A stretch of DNA of 44,025 bases from Acinetobacter calcoaceticus (GCF_004345325.1 NZ_SLVJ01000014.1:61407-105431), one strand, 5' to 3'. Positions 1 to 10,248 are shown, numbered from the stretch's first letter. The notes: generated by a model not told the origin, from the sequence alone. Numbers and translations: made by a program.

Positions 1-18
1 ACAAGATAGATATTAATA

Positions 19-94
19 TGGTGGGCGCTGACGGGATCGAACCGCCGACATTCTGCTTGTAAGGCAGACGCTCTACCAACTGAGCTAAGCGCCC
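19..94 (-). tRNA. tRNA-Val (anticodon TAC)
   Basis: The minus strand folds as a complete 76-nt tRNA with a GGGCGCT/AGCGCCC acceptor stem, the TTCGATCC T-loop, an anticodon loop CTTACAA giving anticodon TAC (valine, GTA codons), and an encoded CCA end at 19-21. It is the last of four tRNA genes read leftwards from the promoter near 443-470. Its sequence appears identical to the tRNA-Val at 341-416. Confidence 0.96.
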
Positions 95-117
95 TCAAGT
101 ATGTGGAGTGTGTAAAA

Positions 118-194
118 TGGCGCAGCGGACGGGACTCGAACCCGCGACCCTCGGCGTGACAGGCCGATATTCTAACCAACTGAACTACCGCTGC
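118..194 (-). tRNA. tRNA-Asp (anticodon GTC)
   Basis: A 77-nt minus-strand tRNA with acceptor GCAGCGG/CCGCTGC, a G discriminator, an anticodon loop CTGTCAC giving GTC (aspartate), a GGTTCGAGTCC T-arm and an encoded CCA at 118-120. It is the third gene in the Val-Asp-Asp-Val transcript and duplicates the tRNA-Asp at 240-316. Confidence 0.96.
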
Positions 195-239
195 ACTTAC
201 ACAATTCACTCTTGTGGCAAACGATCATTGAAAATTAAG

Positions 240-316
240 TGGCGCAGCGGACGGGACTCGAACCCGCGACCCTCGGCGTGACAGGCCGATATTCTAACCA
301 ACTGAACTACCGCTGC
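240..316 (-). tRNA. tRNA-Asp (anticodon GTC)
   Basis: Second copy of the 77-nt tRNA-Asp(GTC) with encoded CCA at 240-242. The tRNA body matches the copy at 118-194, and only the spacers differ. It is cotranscribed with the neighbouring tRNAs. Confidence 0.96.
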
Positions 317-340
317 ACTTAAAATTCAACATAAAGACTT

Positions 341-416
341 TGGTGGGCGCTGACGGGATCGAACCGCCGACATTCTGCTTGTAAGGCAGACGCTCTACCA
401 ACTGAGCTAAGCGCCC
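341..416 (-). tRNA. tRNA-Val (anticodon TAC)
   Basis: A 76-nt tRNA-Val(TAC) with encoded CCA at 341-343. It is the promoter-proximal gene of the tRNA operon, with its 5' end 27 nt from the -10 box at 443-448. Confidence 0.96.
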
Positions 417-442
417 CAACGACTTTATCGTTTGTGTGGTGC

Positions 443-470
443 ATTATAGAGAATCTTCTGTGCCTGTCAA
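443..470 (-). promoter_or_regulatory. Promoter of the tRNA operon
   Basis: On the minus strand there is TTGACA (470-465), a 16-bp spacer, and TATAAT (448-443). Both hexamers match the sigma-70 consensus. They point at the four tRNA genes, as expected for a strong stable-RNA promoter. The rest of 471-738 is AT-rich and I see no gene in it. Confidence 0.82.
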
Positions 471-738
471 ACGCTTTTGTCCAGTTATCTACTTTTTTAG
501 GCTCGAGTGATTAAAAAATAGATCATTTAAGTGGTTTTGGGCTTTTTTTGTTTATTATTTATCTATTTATCACTATTTTATTGCTTACACCATTTTAAGC
601 CAGCGCTTATTTTTCAAGCAACTCAGACCAAGAACAGATGATTGATACCCGCCATTTAGAATAAAGCTCCATAAAACTTAAACTACAGTCTTAGCCGCAA
701 ATCCATTTTCTCAAGCTAAACACAAAACTTTTGCATCT

Positions 739-1131
739 TTATTCTTCAATAGATGTCGTAGAACGATTGAGTTGTTGTGGTTCTGGACGTAGCCATAACC
801 AGATTGACACCAATAACATGCTGAGATTGGTAAAAACCTTTACCCAAAATGGCGCTGAGGTAAACAGCATGATCACGGCGCTGATCAGCATCATGATCGA
901 GGCAAACCATTTGGCTTTTCTTGGGACTGTGCCCTTTTCACGCCAGTTTCGTAATGTTTGACCATACTTTGGATGGTTCAATAACCAAGCATCCATCTGT
1001 GGCCAACCCTTCGATGCTGCCCAAGCGGCAAGAATCAAAAATACCGTGGTTGGCATACCTGGTAATAGTGCACCAATAAATCCGAGTATGATAAATATGA
1101 TGACCAAGCTACGCCAAAACAATATTTTCAT
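739..1131 (-). CDS. YbaN/DUF454 family inner-membrane protein
   Basis: A 130-residue integral membrane protein of the DUF454 (YbaN) family, whose biochemical role is not established. The family hallmarks are visible: an N-terminal hydrophobic helix ending in GALLPGMPTTVF, then an AAW segment, the W/HP/YG block (WLLNHPKYGQTLRNW, about residues 49-63), then a short basic stretch (KGTVPRKAKW) and two more hydrophobic helices. The length is normal for the family. The gene stands alone, between the tRNA cluster and the divergent DUF1853 gene. The ATG at 1131 is the only sensible start. Family assignment is firm, function is not. Confidence 0.88.
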   Translation of the reverse strand: MKILFWRSLVIIFIILGFIGALLPGMPTTVFLILAAWAASKGWPQMDAWLLNHPKYGQTLRNWREKGTVPRKAKWFASIMMLISAVIMLFTSAPFWVKVFTNLSMLLVSIWLWLRPEPQQLNRSTTSIEE

Positions 1132-1280
1132 GTGTCAACTCGATAAAAACAGCTCAAGAGTATAACGGTTTTCTGCGCTGATACGATCAAGGATTAGTGT
1201 TTATCGCTTGAGCTGAGTAGCAGCATTTAAAATTACAGTGCTAAGCTAAACACGCTATGTCGCAAACTGAGTAAGTTGTT

Positions 1281-2144
1281 ATGTCGAACTATTTTGAGCC
1301 TTGGCTGACTTTTAAACACCCCTTGGTCCGCCAACTGGCCTTTTGTATCGCCAGCCCCAATGTGTTGCGACAAACACCCGATGAATTAAATCTGCTTCAG
1401 CATTTTGCATGGCATCATCCTCAGTTTTGGCAACAGCATTATCTGCGTTATCAGTCTCGCTTGGCTGAACTTGACCTAGACCCGAGCCCCTTGTTGCTGT
1501 TTTTCACTCAACTGAAAAGCACCCGATTGGGGTTGCAGTTTGAATACTTGATTTGGTTCTGGTTATTAGACGATAAATACCATGACTATACTTTGCTCGC
1601 GCATAGCCTACAGATCATCGATGGGCGCAATACTTTGGGAGAGTTGGACTTTGTGCTACTCAACCGTAACACCCAACAGGTCGAACATTGGGAAGTGGCA
1701 TTAAAATATTATCTTGGTGAAGCTGATCTCAGCCTACAGCATTGGTATGGGCTCAATCGCGACGATACTTTATGGAAAAAGCTCAACCATTTTAATGTAC
1801 AACAATTCAAATTTGAGCATGCCAAACAACATCAGATAGAGAAACGCTACGCCATCGTCAAAGGCCAACTTTATCTACCCACACATCGATATGATCCATC
1901 TATGCAAAATCAGCCTCTACCGCCATGGATTGAAACTGAACGACGCTTAGGATACTGGGGAAATCAATTGTATATGCAGCATTTTTCCAGACTAAAAAGA
2001 CATGAATGGTTATGCATTGATCAAAAAAACAGCCTGATTGAAGCTAAATGGTGGAGTAATGGTCTATATTTTAATAGCACAAAAAATGAATACTATATGT
2101 TTCGTCAACCCTCCATCCTATACACTCATGTTTATAACTTGTAA
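1281..2144 (+). CDS. DUF1853 family protein
   Basis: A 287-residue soluble protein matching DUF1853. It has an N-terminal PLVRQLAFCIASPNVL segment, a central ESLI/WFWLL-like block, then the nuclease-like core NTLGELDFVLLNR followed by VEHWEVALKYYL (about residues 114-142). The D/E-x-K arrangement in that core is reminiscent of PD-(D/E)xK nucleases, which is my inference and not an established activity. The ATG at 1281 begins MSNYFEPWL and directly precedes the family's N-terminal region. It is a single gene, divergent from the YbaN gene. Confidence 0.85.
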   Translation: MSNYFEPWLTFKHPLVRQLAFCIASPNVLRQTPDELNLLQHFAWHHPQFWQQHYLRYQSRLAELDLDPSPLLLFFTQLKSTRLGLQFEYLIWFWLLDDKYHDYTLLAHSLQIIDGRNTLGELDFVLLNRNTQQVEHWEVALKYYLGEADLSLQHWYGLNRDDTLWKKLNHFNVQQFKFEHAKQHQIEKRYAIVKGQLYLPTHRYDPSMQNQPLPPWIETERRLGYWGNQLYMQHFSRLKRHEWLCIDQKNSLIEAKWWSNGLYFNSTKNEYYMFRQPSILYTHVYNL

Positions 2145-2258
2145 TTAATGTGATTATTAATACATTTAATAACGTATATACAATAAAAGTCATGTATTCA
2201 AATTTTTTTGATTTTTCTACTCTTGAAGTGCATCAAAATATTACAATTGGAGATGATG

Positions 2259-2399
2259 ATGAAAAAAGTTTTAGCAGCTTCTGTAATTCTCGCTTTCATT
2301 CTTACTGGCTGTAACACCTTCAAAGGTGTGGGGAAAGATGTTTCTTCCGCTGGTAGTGCTGTAACCAAAACTGCGGAAAAGACCCAAGACAAACTTTAA
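2259..2399 (+). CDS. Entericidin A/B-like small lipoprotein
   Basis: A 46-residue entericidin-family lipoprotein. It has a short basic N-terminus (MKKVL), a hydrophobic signal segment and the lipobox LTGC at about residues 15-18. The mature part resembles EcnA/EcnB (NTFKGVGKDVSSAGSAV, then KTAEKTQDKL). Three in-frame ATGs lie at 2253, 2256 and 2259. The GGAG at 2248-2252 is correctly spaced only for the third, so I start there. It is monocistronic, with its own terminator at 2417-2454. Entericidins are small cell-envelope lipoproteins, in E. coli linked to an antidote/toxin pair, but only one member is present here. Confidence 0.87.
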   Translation: MKKVLAASVILAFILTGCNTFKGVGKDVSSAGSAVTKTAEKTQDKL

Positions 2400-2416
2400 A
2401 AACTAAGTCTGTAGTT

Positions 2417-2454
2417 AAAGCCCTTATATCTCTGGATATTGGGGCTTTTCTTTT
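2417..2454 (+). terminator. Rho-independent terminator of the entericidin-like gene
   Basis: AAAGCCC (2417-2423) pairs with GGGCTTT (2442-2448). An inner ATATC/GATAT stem lies between them, and a T-rich tract follows. It begins 17 nt after the stop codon. Confidence 0.8.
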
Positions 2455-2476
2455 CTCTATTTTTTGATCTTTATGA

Positions 2477-3682
<1,206 letters not shown>

Positions 3683-3735
3683 GCTGCAGCGTTGGCTATC
3701 GTGGGTCAATTTAAAACATTGATCGCAGCGATCAA

Positions 3736-3777
3736 AAAGCCCGCAACACATCTGTTGCGGGCTTTGTCGTGTTTTTA
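3736..3777. terminator. Bidirectional terminator between dapE and the PilH-like gene
   Basis: A 13-bp perfect stem AAAGCCCGCAACA (3736-3748) / TGTTGCGGGCTTT (3753-3765) with a 4-nt loop. On the minus strand it is followed directly by a run of T. On the plus strand a looser T-rich stretch follows. It sits between converging genes. Confidence 0.85.
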
Positions 3778-3831
3778 TAACGCAGCGCTAGAGTTGCACA
3801 TAGCCATTATGACCATCAGGCCATGCTGCGT

Positions 3832-4218
3832 TTAGGCCAACTGCGAATCTGTTTCTGGCTTGAGATGCAGCGCAATCACTTGCAGCAATTCAACCTCATC
3901 GATGGGTTTAGTCAAGTATTCACATGCACCTTGACGTTTACCCCAAGCGCGATCTGTATCTTGGTCTTTGGTACTAACGATCACGATCGGGATATGCTTG
4001 GTCGTATCATCACGGGCAATATGGCGCGTGGCCTGAAAACCATTGACACCGGGCATCACCACATCCATCAAGATCAAATCGGGTTGTTCAGCTAAGGCCA
4101 AGGTCACACCATCTGCACCATTGGTCGCCTCTAATACCTCATAGCCATTTTTAATGAGTATTTCTTTGAATCGGAACATTTCTGTGGGTGAATCATCGAC
4201 GACCAATATACGTGCCAT
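3832..4218 (-). CDS. Single-domain response regulator, PilH-like
   Basis: A 128-residue protein that is one CheY-like receiver domain with no output domain. The acidic pocket is at Asp8/Asp9 (VVDDSPTE), the phospho-acceptor aspartate is in LILMDVVMPG (about residue 52), the conserved S/T is in VIVSTKDQ, and the lysine is in YLTKPID. The sequence DVVMPGVNGFQATR and STKDQDTDRAWGKRQGA closely resembles PilH of the Pil-Chp twitching-motility chemosensory pathway, where it modulates type IV pilus retraction. PilH normally sits with pilG, pilI, pilJ and chpA. None of these is nearby, so this may be a solitary paralogue. A small ORF (4262-4405) lies 43 nt upstream on the same strand. Confidence 0.85.
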   Translation of the reverse strand: MARILVVDDSPTEMFRFKEILIKNGYEVLEATNGADGVTLALAEQPDLILMDVVMPGVNGFQATRHIARDDTTKHIPIVIVSTKDQDTDRAWGKRQGACEYLTKPIDEVELLQVIALHLKPETDSQLA

Positions 4219-4261
4219 AACTATGCTCTACTCTGCCCTGTGACTGATAAAAAATTCAATT

Positions 4262-4405
4262 TTACTCATTTATTGCTGTAGATCCCAAGCCAAAGCGCAA
4301 TTTAAGCACATCGTCCCATCTATGTTCGGCCTGAGAAGCGATCTGATACAGCCTTGGTTTAGCCTCATCAACCTTAGCACGCCAAGCCTGTAAAGTGACG
4401 TTCAT
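4262..4405 (-). CDS. Hypothetical 47-residue protein upstream of the PilH-like gene
   Basis: A 47-codon ORF with ATG at 4405 and TAA at 4264-4262. Its composition looks protein-like: MNVTLQAWRAKVDEAK, then PRLYQIASQAEHRWDDVLKL, ending in RFGLGSTAINE. It is charged and helical, with no signal or membrane segment. An in-frame stop lies two codons upstream, so the ORF cannot extend. There is no strong Shine-Dalgarno. It reads in the same direction as the PilH-like gene, 43 nt away, and could share its transcript. I do not recognise the family, and it could be a remnant. It fills most of the gap between the PilH-like gene and proS. Confidence 0.4.
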   Translation of the reverse strand: MNVTLQAWRAKVDEAKPRLYQIASQAEHRWDDVLKLRFGLGSTAINE

Positions 4406-4547
4406 CAATCAATAAAAAAGTTTTTCTTATGAGCGCCAACGCGCAAAACAATTCATGTCATAATGTCGCCACTCAACAAGAGTTGGTGCATTTTAAAATC
4501 AACTCATTGTTCATTCAATTTTTTCGTTCATGATTAGGAAAATTTCC

Positions 4548-6263
4548 ATGCGCGCAAGTCGCTTTTTATTTTCAACGTTAAGAGAAACCCCGAGTGATGC
4601 AGAAGTCATTTCACATCAATTGATGTTACGTGCCGGGATGATTCGAAAATTGGCTTCAGGTTTATACACTTGGTTGCCGATGGGTGTACGTGTGCTAAAT
4701 AAAGTTGCAGCGATTGTTCGTGAAGAAATGAACCGTTCAGGCTCACTTGAAGTACTGATGCCCGTGGCGCAGCCCGCAAGTCTTTGGCAAGAGTCAGGTC
4801 GCTACGAACAATACGGCCCCGAGCTATTACGCTTTAAAGACCGTCATAACAATGACTTTGTACTGGGCCCAACCCATGAAGAAGTGATCACCGATCTTGC
4901 CCGTAACGAACTCAAAAGTTACAAGCAATTGCCGATCAATTTCTATCAAATCCAAACCAAATTCCGTGATGAGATTCGCCCACGTTTTGGTGTGATGCGT
5001 TCACGTGAATTCATCATGAAAGATGCCTATTCGTTTCATGTCGATCAAGCATCGTTGCAAGAAACTTATGATGTCATGTATGACACCTATTGCCGTATCT
5101 TCACTCGCCTCGGCCTAAACTTCCGTCCAGTTGAAGCGGATACGGGTTCCATTGGGGGCTCAGGATCACATGAGTTTCATGTGTTGGCCTCGAGTGGTGA
5201 AGACGATATCGTGTTCTCAACCGAGTCCGACTTTGCGGCCAACGTTGAAAAAGCAGAAGCGATCTTGGTCGGTGAACGCGCTGAAGCAACTCAAGCACTT
5301 GAAGTCGTTGCAACACCTGATCAAAAGAGCATTGCCGATGTCGCAGCCTATATGGGTGTAGCGACCTCACAGACCCTTAAAGCACTCTTGGTTCAAGGCG
5401 TTGCTGATGAGAAAGGTCAGATTCCAGTAGTGGCATTATTCTTACGTGGTGATCACGAACTGAATGAAATCAAAGCTGAAAAACATCCAAGTATCGCTTC
5501 ACCTTTAAGCTTTGCGACGACTGAACAGATTGAAGCCTTGGATCTTCCAGTTGGTTTTGTTGGCCCTCAAGGTTTAGTTGAAAAAGGCCTCACCGTCATC
5601 GTTGATCGCGCAGCTTCAGTTTTATCTGACTGTGTTGCAGGTGCCAATCAACTTGATCATCATGTCAAAGGCTTTAACTGGCTACGAGATGCACAGTTAA
5701 CTGAAGTCTTCGATCTACGCAACGTAGTCGATGGCGATCCATCTCCAGATGGTCGTGGTGTACTCCAGATCAAACGCGGTATCGAAGTGGGTCATATCTT
5801 CCAACTCGGTGATAAATACTCAGAAGCTTTGGGCTGTAAAGTGCTCGGTGAACAAGGTAAACCTGTTCCTGTGGTCATGGGTTGTTATGGTATCGGTGTG
5901 ACCCGTATCGTGGCATCAGCAATCGAACAAAACTTTGATGATAAAGGCATCTTGTGGCCAGCAGCGATTGCACCATTTGAAATCGCTATCGTTCCAATGA
6001 ATGCGCACAAATCACCGCGTACCGTTGAAGCAGCAGAAGCCTTGTATGCTGAGTTACAAGCTGCGGGTTATGATGTGTTGCTTGATGATCGTAATGAGCG
6101 TCCTGGGGTTAAATTTTCGGATTTAGAACTCATTGGCGTACCACATCGCATCGTGATCGGTGAGAAAGGTTTGGATGCGGGCGTATTTGAATATAAAGGC
6201 CGCAAAGATGCTGAATCAGTCAATTTAGATAAAGCACAGTTGCTTGCCGCACTTGCAGGTTGA
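4548..6263 (+). CDS. proS: Prolyl-tRNA synthetase
   Basis: ProRS attaches proline to tRNA-Pro in the cytoplasm. This is the bacterial 571-residue form. It has the class II catalytic core with the motif 2 region ([26 protein letters not shown] region, about residues 138-165). The large inserted YbaK-like editing domain occupies roughly residues 230-390. Motif 3 follows as GCYGIGVTR. The C-terminal anticodon-binding domain includes [15 protein letters not shown] and [21 protein letters not shown]. The upstream ATG at 4530 is in frame, but the second ATG at 4548 ([15 protein letters not shown]) has AGGA at 4536-4539 properly spaced and matches family N-termini. Confidence 0.98.
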   Translation: MRASRFLFSTLRETPSDAEVISHQLMLRAGMIRKLASGLYTWLPMGVRVLNKVAAIVREEMNRSGSLEVLMPVAQPASLWQESGRYEQYGPELLRFKDRHNNDFVLGPTHEEVITDLARNELKSYKQLPINFYQIQTKFRDEIRPRFGVMRSREFIMKDAYSFHVDQASLQETYDVMYDTYCRIFTRLGLNFRPVEADTGSIGGSGSHEFHVLASSGEDDIVFSTESDFAANVEKAEAILVGERAEATQALEVVATPDQKSIADVAAYMGVATSQTLKALLVQGVADEKGQIPVVALFLRGDHELNEIKAEKHPSIASPLSFATTEQIEALDLPVGFVGPQGLVEKGLTVIVDRAASVLSDCVAGANQLDHHVKGFNWLRDAQLTEVFDLRNVVDGDPSPDGRGVLQIKRGIEVGHIFQLGDKYSEALGCKVLGEQGKPVPVVMGCYGIGVTRIVASAIEQNFDDKGILWPAAIAPFEIAIVPMNAHKSPRTVEAAEALYAELQAAGYDVLLDDRNERPGVKFSDLELIGVPHRIVIGEKGLDAGVFEYKGRKDAESVNLDKAQLLAALAG

Positions 6264-6300
6264 TCCAGCTTAAGTTGTAGTATGGCTATAAAATATCCCC

Positions 6301-6339
6301 CTAGATGCACAATGCTGTTCACTTAAGAGGAACAGCATT
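6301..6339. repeat. Left flank repeat of the ars region (direct repeat, inverted repeat, hairpin)
   Basis: CTAGATGC (6301-6308) is followed after one base by CAATGCTGTTCACTTAAG (6310-6327). The latter is perfectly inverted at 10308-10325, and CTAGATGC is directly repeated at 10328-10335. Locally, AATGCTGTTC (6311-6320) also pairs with GAACAGCATT (6330-6339) to form a 10-bp hairpin. That hairpin may act as the proS terminator, although no T-run follows it. Confidence 0.65.
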
Positions 6340-6387
6340 GTACGTTATCTGATAACGGGTTTTGATATCTTGATGACTCATTCTAGT

Positions 6388-7454
6388 TTAAAGATTAGCT
6401 AAATACATGGAGATTTCATCTGCAGTTGCTCTTGCTGTTCTCGATACGCCAATTATTGTTGCGGATGCCATTCCAGTCCAATCACCATAGCCAACCAACC
6501 ATAAATTATCGACTTTTACAGAGCGACCATTGTCCACGCTGACTGTATGATTAGCTTCAATAATATCAAGGTTCTTTAAATGATTTAATGATGCTTTAAA
6601 TCCTGTACACCATATAACGGCATCAATGCTTTGCTCTGAATCATCTGGCCAAATGACAGTATTGGATGTAAATTTTTTAAAAGGCGGTCGACTCTTTAAA
6701 ACACCGCGCTCTCTTGCCTCTTTAACACTATCAATCATCACAATATCACCAAGGCCACCAACAGGCTGATCGATGACTTTACCTTCTTGTTGTGCTTTTA
6801 ATCGTTCGGTTGCTCTTAGAAATAAGACTCTTCCATCAACATCATCAGATAAAAATTGCGGTGGGGTTGATGTGACCCAAGTTGTTTCAGCAACTTGAGA
6901 TACTTCTGCAAGAATTTGTGCTCCGGAGTTACCGCCACCAACAACCAGAACTTTTTTATCCTTGAATGGTTGTGCATTTACATAATGTGCTGAATGTAGT
7001 TGAGGACCTTCAAACTGATTCTGGTCTTCATAAGTTGGAATGTAAGGCTGGCTCCATGTTCCTGTGGCACTAACAACAGCTTTTGCTCTCCAGTATTTTT
7101 TCCAGCATAAACATCTAAATAACCATCTTGTTGTACGATTTGGTCGACCTCAATTGGACGAATAATCTGGAATTGATATCGTTGTTCATATGCGGATAGA
7201 TATTGAATTACTTCATCCCGTGTTGGGTAGGTTTGTTCGGTGGTTGGCATGATCCAACCTGATAATGAACTCCATGTATTTGGCGAAAAAAGACGCAGTG
7301 ACTCCCAAGCTTTCAGCCATGCTCCACCAGACTGAAGTTGATTATCTAAAATAATAAATGAAATATTTTTACGCTTGAGAAAATAGGCAGTAGAAAGTGC
7401 TGCTTGCCCGCCGCCAATAATCACCACATCGATATTAGCCTGTAGTTGAGTCAA
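6388..7454 (-). pseudogene. arsO: Frameshifted ArsO-like flavin monooxygenase
   Basis: The product would be a FAD/NAD(P)H-dependent flavoprotein monooxygenase of the kind found in ars operons (ArsO). Its exact role in arsenic resistance is not established. The first part carries the FAD-binding [17 protein letters not shown]. The later part has VLVVGGGNSGAQI (NADPH-binding) and ends near WLVGYGDWTGMASATIIG. The two halves are in different frames, joined at a T6 tract (7096-7101, A6 in sense). The second frame is open without a stop from there to 6388, so one indel accounts for the break. I start at TTG 7454 ([15 protein letters not shown]) because AGGAG lies 7 nt upstream. It is the last gene of the operon, 107 nt after arsH. 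Confidence 0.8.
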
Positions 7455-7489
7455 AGTATCTCTCCTATTATTTATGTTGGTATCTTTAT

Positions 7490-7524
7490 TTAAAGCCCAA
7501 TCCGCCAATTAAATTGGGCTTTAA
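7490..7524 (-). terminator. Stem-loop between arsH and arsO
   Basis: A 12-bp perfect stem TTAAAGCCCAAT (7490-7501) / ATTGGGCTTTAA (7513-7524) with an 11-nt loop, in the intergenic gap after arsH. On the minus strand it is followed by TTTAAATAAAG, a weak T-tract. It may terminate or attenuate transcription before the broken arsO. Confidence 0.45.
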
Positions 7525-7561
7525 GGATCGCAATATGCTTTGTACAACTCAAATTTATCAG

Positions 7562-8266
7562 CTACGCACTGCGCTGATTTACACGTTTTGAAAGTTCTTC
7601 AGCTGACTCTTTGCGCTCAGAGTAACGATCTGCGAAATAGTGACTTTGGCCACGAGTTAATAAAGTGAATTTATATAACTCCTCCATCACATCTACGATC
7701 CGATCATAGTATGCAGATGACTTCATCCGTCCATCTTCATCAAATTCCAAGAAAGCTTTGGGTACAGAAGACTGGTTTGGAATAGTGATCATCCGCATCC
7801 AACGACCTAAAATTCGCATTTGATTTAAACTATTAAACGACTGAGATCCCCCACTGACCTGCATCAAGGCTAGTGTTTTTCCTTGAGTAGCACGTATTGC
7901 ACCACCTGCAAGCGGTATCCAGTCAATCTGAGATTTAAAGATCGAGCTCATTGATCCATGACGTTCTGGGGAACACCACACCATACCTTCGGCCCATGCT
8001 AAGAGCTCATGTAATTCCTGAACTTTGGGATGATCGATATCACTGTCTTCAGGCAATGGTAGACCTTTAGGATGGAAGATTTTTACTTCTGCACCGAAAT
8101 TCTCCAAGATTCGACCTGCTTCTAGTACCGCTAAACGACTATATGATCGATCGCGGTTAGAGCCATACAACAGTAAAATACGGGGTGAATGATCAAGTAC
8201 TTTAGCTTGAACTTTATCAAAAGTCGGTTTTTCTAACAGATTAAAATCTATGTTTGGGAGAGTCAT
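7562..8266 (-). CDS. arsH: ArsH, NADPH-dependent FMN reductase of arsenic resistance
   Basis: ArsH is a flavodoxin-fold FMN protein. In characterised homologues it oxidises trivalent organoarsenicals using NADPH, in the cytoplasm. The 234-residue sequence has the FMN phosphate-binding loop [15 protein letters not shown], the [22 protein letters not shown] segment that contacts flavin, and the [23 protein letters not shown] region, all typical of ArsH. I chose ATG 8266 (MTLPNIDFN), because the upstream extension would overlap acr3. The start lies 4 nt after the acr3 stop, which indicates translational coupling within the operon. Confidence 0.95.
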   Translation of the reverse strand: MTLPNIDFNLLEKPTFDKVQAKVLDHSPRILLLYGSNRDRSYSRLAVLEAGRILENFGAEVKIFHPKGLPLPEDSDIDHPKVQELHELLAWAEGMVWCSPERHGSMSSIFKSQIDWIPLAGGAIRATQGKTLALMQVSGGSQSFNSLNQMRILGRWMRMITIPNQSSVPKAFLEFDEDGRMKSSAYYDRIVDVMEELYKFTLLTRGQSHYFADRYSERKESAEELSKRVNQRSA

Positions 8267-8270
8267 AGTG

Positions 8271-9311
8271 TTAAACCTCTTTAAAAACTTTTTTTCTAAG
8301 CCAGAGTGAAACACTCACTAAGCCAATTAACACTGGAACCTCAACCAAGGGTCCAATGATTGTGGTAAAAGCAACGGGTGATGCTAAACCGAAAGTTGCG
8401 ATGGCTACAGCGAGAGCTAATTCGAAGTTGTTACCTGCTGCAGTAAATGAAATAGCAGCAGTTTTAGGATAGTCATTACCCATCCACTTACTCATGAAAA
8501 AGCTGATAAAGAACATTGCAATGAAATAAATAGTCAATGGGATCGCAATTCTAATCACATCGAGCGGTAAACTAACGACCTCACCACCTTTAAGACTAAA
8601 CATGGCAACGATCGTAAATAATAATGCAAGAAGGCTGAGTGGACTGATTTTAGGAATAAATTGAGTTTGATACCAATCCAACCCTTTTTGTTTCACTAAA
8701 ATCCATCGCGTCAGGAAGCCTAGTAAAAATGGGATACCCAAGTAAATCAGAACTGCATGTGTAATTGTCCAGAAACTAACATGAATGACTTGAGCTTCAA
8801 CACCAAAATAAGGTGGTAAAAAGGTCAAAAATAACCAAGCATAGGCACTAAAAAATAAGATTTGAAAAATACTATTAAAGGCAACCAAGCCAGCGACATA
8901 CTGATTATCGCCACATGCCAAACCATTCCAGACCAAAACCATTGCAATACATCGTGCTAATCCAATCAGGATTACACCAGTCATATATTCTGGATAAGAC
9001 TGCAGAAAAATGATGGCCAATGCGAACATTAAACAAGGTGCGATTAACCAGTTCTGGACCAAAGATAGTGTAAGGGTTCGCTTATCTTTAAATACTTCTG
9101 GCAATGCCGCATAATCAACTTTGGCCAGTGGTGGATACATCATCAAAATCAAACCAATGGCTATCGGAATATTAACTGAATCAATACTCATCTTATCTAA
9201 AGCAATCGATGCTTGAGGAAAAAACACCCCAATCCCTACACCCAATGCCATGGCGATAAAAATCCACAGCGTTAGATTGCGATCTAAAAATGAAAGTCTT
9301 GAAGTAGACAT
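8271..9311 (-). CDS. acr3: ACR3-family arsenite efflux permease
   Basis: Inner-membrane arsenite exporter of the ACR3 family, part of the BART superfamily with about ten helices, driven by the proton gradient. The 346-residue length is normal. The conserved catalytic cysteine lies in [19 protein letters not shown] (Cys121), and the conserved glutamate-bearing segment [18 protein letters not shown] lies near the C-terminus. The start is ATG 9311 ([13 protein letters not shown]), 4 nt after the arsC stop. The upstream alternative at 9359 would lie inside arsC. It exports the arsenite made by the neighbouring reductase. Confidence 0.95.
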   Translation of the reverse strand: MSTSRLSFLDRNLTLWIFIAMALGVGIGVFFPQASIALDKMSIDSVNIPIAIGLILMMYPPLAKVDYAALPEVFKDKRTLTLSLVQNWLIAPCLMFALAIIFLQSYPEYMTGVILIGLARCIAMVLVWNGLACGDNQYVAGLVAFNSIFQILFFSAYAWLFLTFLPPYFGVEAQVIHVSFWTITHAVLIYLGIPFLLGFLTRWILVKQKGLDWYQTQFIPKISPLSLLALLFTIVAMFSLKGGEVVSLPLDVIRIAIPLTIYFIAMFFISFFMSKWMGNDYPKTAAISFTAAGNNFELALAVAIATFGLASPVAFTTIIGPLVEVPVLIGLVSVSLWLRKKVFKEV

Positions 9312-9315
9312 AATC

Positions 9316-9789
9316 TTACTCAATGTTTGAAATTTTATTGATTTCTGCAATAAGCTCAAAACGAGAAAGCTTATTTAAGTCCAATGCAAATAAAGCATCT
9401 AAGCGCTTATTAATGTGACCAACTGTGACTAAAAAAGCCGCTAGCTTTTCTGCTTCAGGAAGATCTAAGTGAGATGGATCAGACAACCCCCAATGCGCTT
9501 TAATTGCTCCACCCAGGTAAAGTGGGCAAGCTTCCTGAGCCGCTTGATCACAAACGGTAATCACCACATCTGGTTGATACTGTTCACAATCATCGATGGT
9601 TTTGCTAGATAAACCATCAATAGATAAACCTAAATTTTTTAAAGTTTTAATCGTTAATGGGTGGACTTGGCCTGAAGGTTTACTTCCAGCACTGTAAGCT
9701 TTCCAACCTTCAGGCGCACGGTGATTAAATAAAACTTCTGATAAAATACTACGGCAGCTATTGCCCGTGCATAAAAATAAAAACTTCAT
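9316..9789 (-). CDS. arsC: Arsenate reductase, LMW-phosphatase type
   Basis: ArsC reduces arsenate to arsenite for export. This 157-residue protein is of the low-molecular-weight phosphatase-fold class. The P-loop is CTGNSCRS (Cys7, Cys12, Arg13), a cysteine pair follows at Cys80 and Cys88 ([11 protein letters not shown]), and the general-acid loop is LSDPS (Asp104). The cysteine set suggests a thioredoxin-type relay, as in the S. aureus class. I use ATG 9789 ([11 protein letters not shown]). A TTG at 9804 would overlap arsR. It lies 5 nt after arsR. Confidence 0.94.
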   Translation of the reverse strand: MKFLFLCTGNSCRSILSEVLFNHRAPEGWKAYSAGSKPSGQVHPLTIKTLKNLGLSIDGLSSKTIDDCEQYQPDVVITVCDQAAQEACPLYLGGAIKAHWGLSDPSHLDLPEAEKLAAFLVTVGHINKRLDALFALDLNKLSRFELIAEINKISNIE

Positions 9790-9794
9790 AACTA

Positions 9795-10118
9795 TTACTC
9801 GCAATATGTTGAAATTGATGAACCAACCTGGGAGGTATTCACCTTGTCTTCATTTGAATTTGAGATGACATTTAAAATTTCATTTGCCCATTGTGGCAAA
9901 TTGGGATTTAAACGGTAGTACACCCATTGCCCTTGTCTTTGATCCTGTAAAATGGAAAAGTTTCTAAGCAATGCTAGATGTCGAGAAATCTTGGGTTGGC
10001 TTAGTTCCAATTGTTCCGTAATTTCACAGACACAAATATTTTGTTTGGCTAGAATTAACTTCAAAATATCCAAACGAGTAGAGTCAGAAAGACACTTAAA
10101 GAAATCTGTTTGATTCAT
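9795..10118 (-). CDS. arsR: ArsR-family arsenite-responsive repressor
   Basis: A 107-residue ArsR/SmtB winged-helix repressor and the first gene of the ars operon. The recognition helix is in ITEQLELSQPKISRHLALLR, followed by the wing RQGQWVYYRLNP. The arsenite-sensing pair lies in NICVCEI (Cys29, Cys31), the classical ELCVCDL-like position. An extra cysteine sits next to the C-terminus (YCE). When arsenite binds, it is expected to leave the promoter at 10149-10177. Confidence 0.94.
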   Translation of the reverse strand: MNQTDFFKCLSDSTRLDILKLILAKQNICVCEITEQLELSQPKISRHLALLRNFSILQDQRQGQWVYYRLNPNLPQWANEILNVISNSNEDKVNTSQVGSSISTYCE

Positions 10119-10148
10119 TTTTAATTACTCACCATATTCACTATTTCG

Positions 10149-10177
10149 AATATACGCATATCCATATATAAATACAA
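10149..10177 (-). promoter_or_regulatory. Promoter and probable ArsR operator of the ars operon
   Basis: On the minus strand there is TTGTAT (10177-10172), a 17-bp spacer, and TATATT (10154-10149), 31 nt upstream of the arsR start. The -10 overlaps a TTCGAA palindrome (10145-10150) inside a longer AT-rich, partly symmetric stretch, a likely ArsR binding site. The operator is inferred from position. Confidence 0.6.
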
Positions 10178-10248
10178 CACTATTTTTATGAGGGTCTACT
10201 CTAGAAAAGATTAAAATGCTTGGATTTAAAAAGGATGAAACTCTATAA

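Noticed and set aside
6978..7508. A separate 176-residue protein starting at 7508
   Set aside because: Its first codons lie within the hairpin at 7490-7524, and its last 30 residues are the shifted frame of arsO. The TTG at 7454 with AGGAG is the better start.
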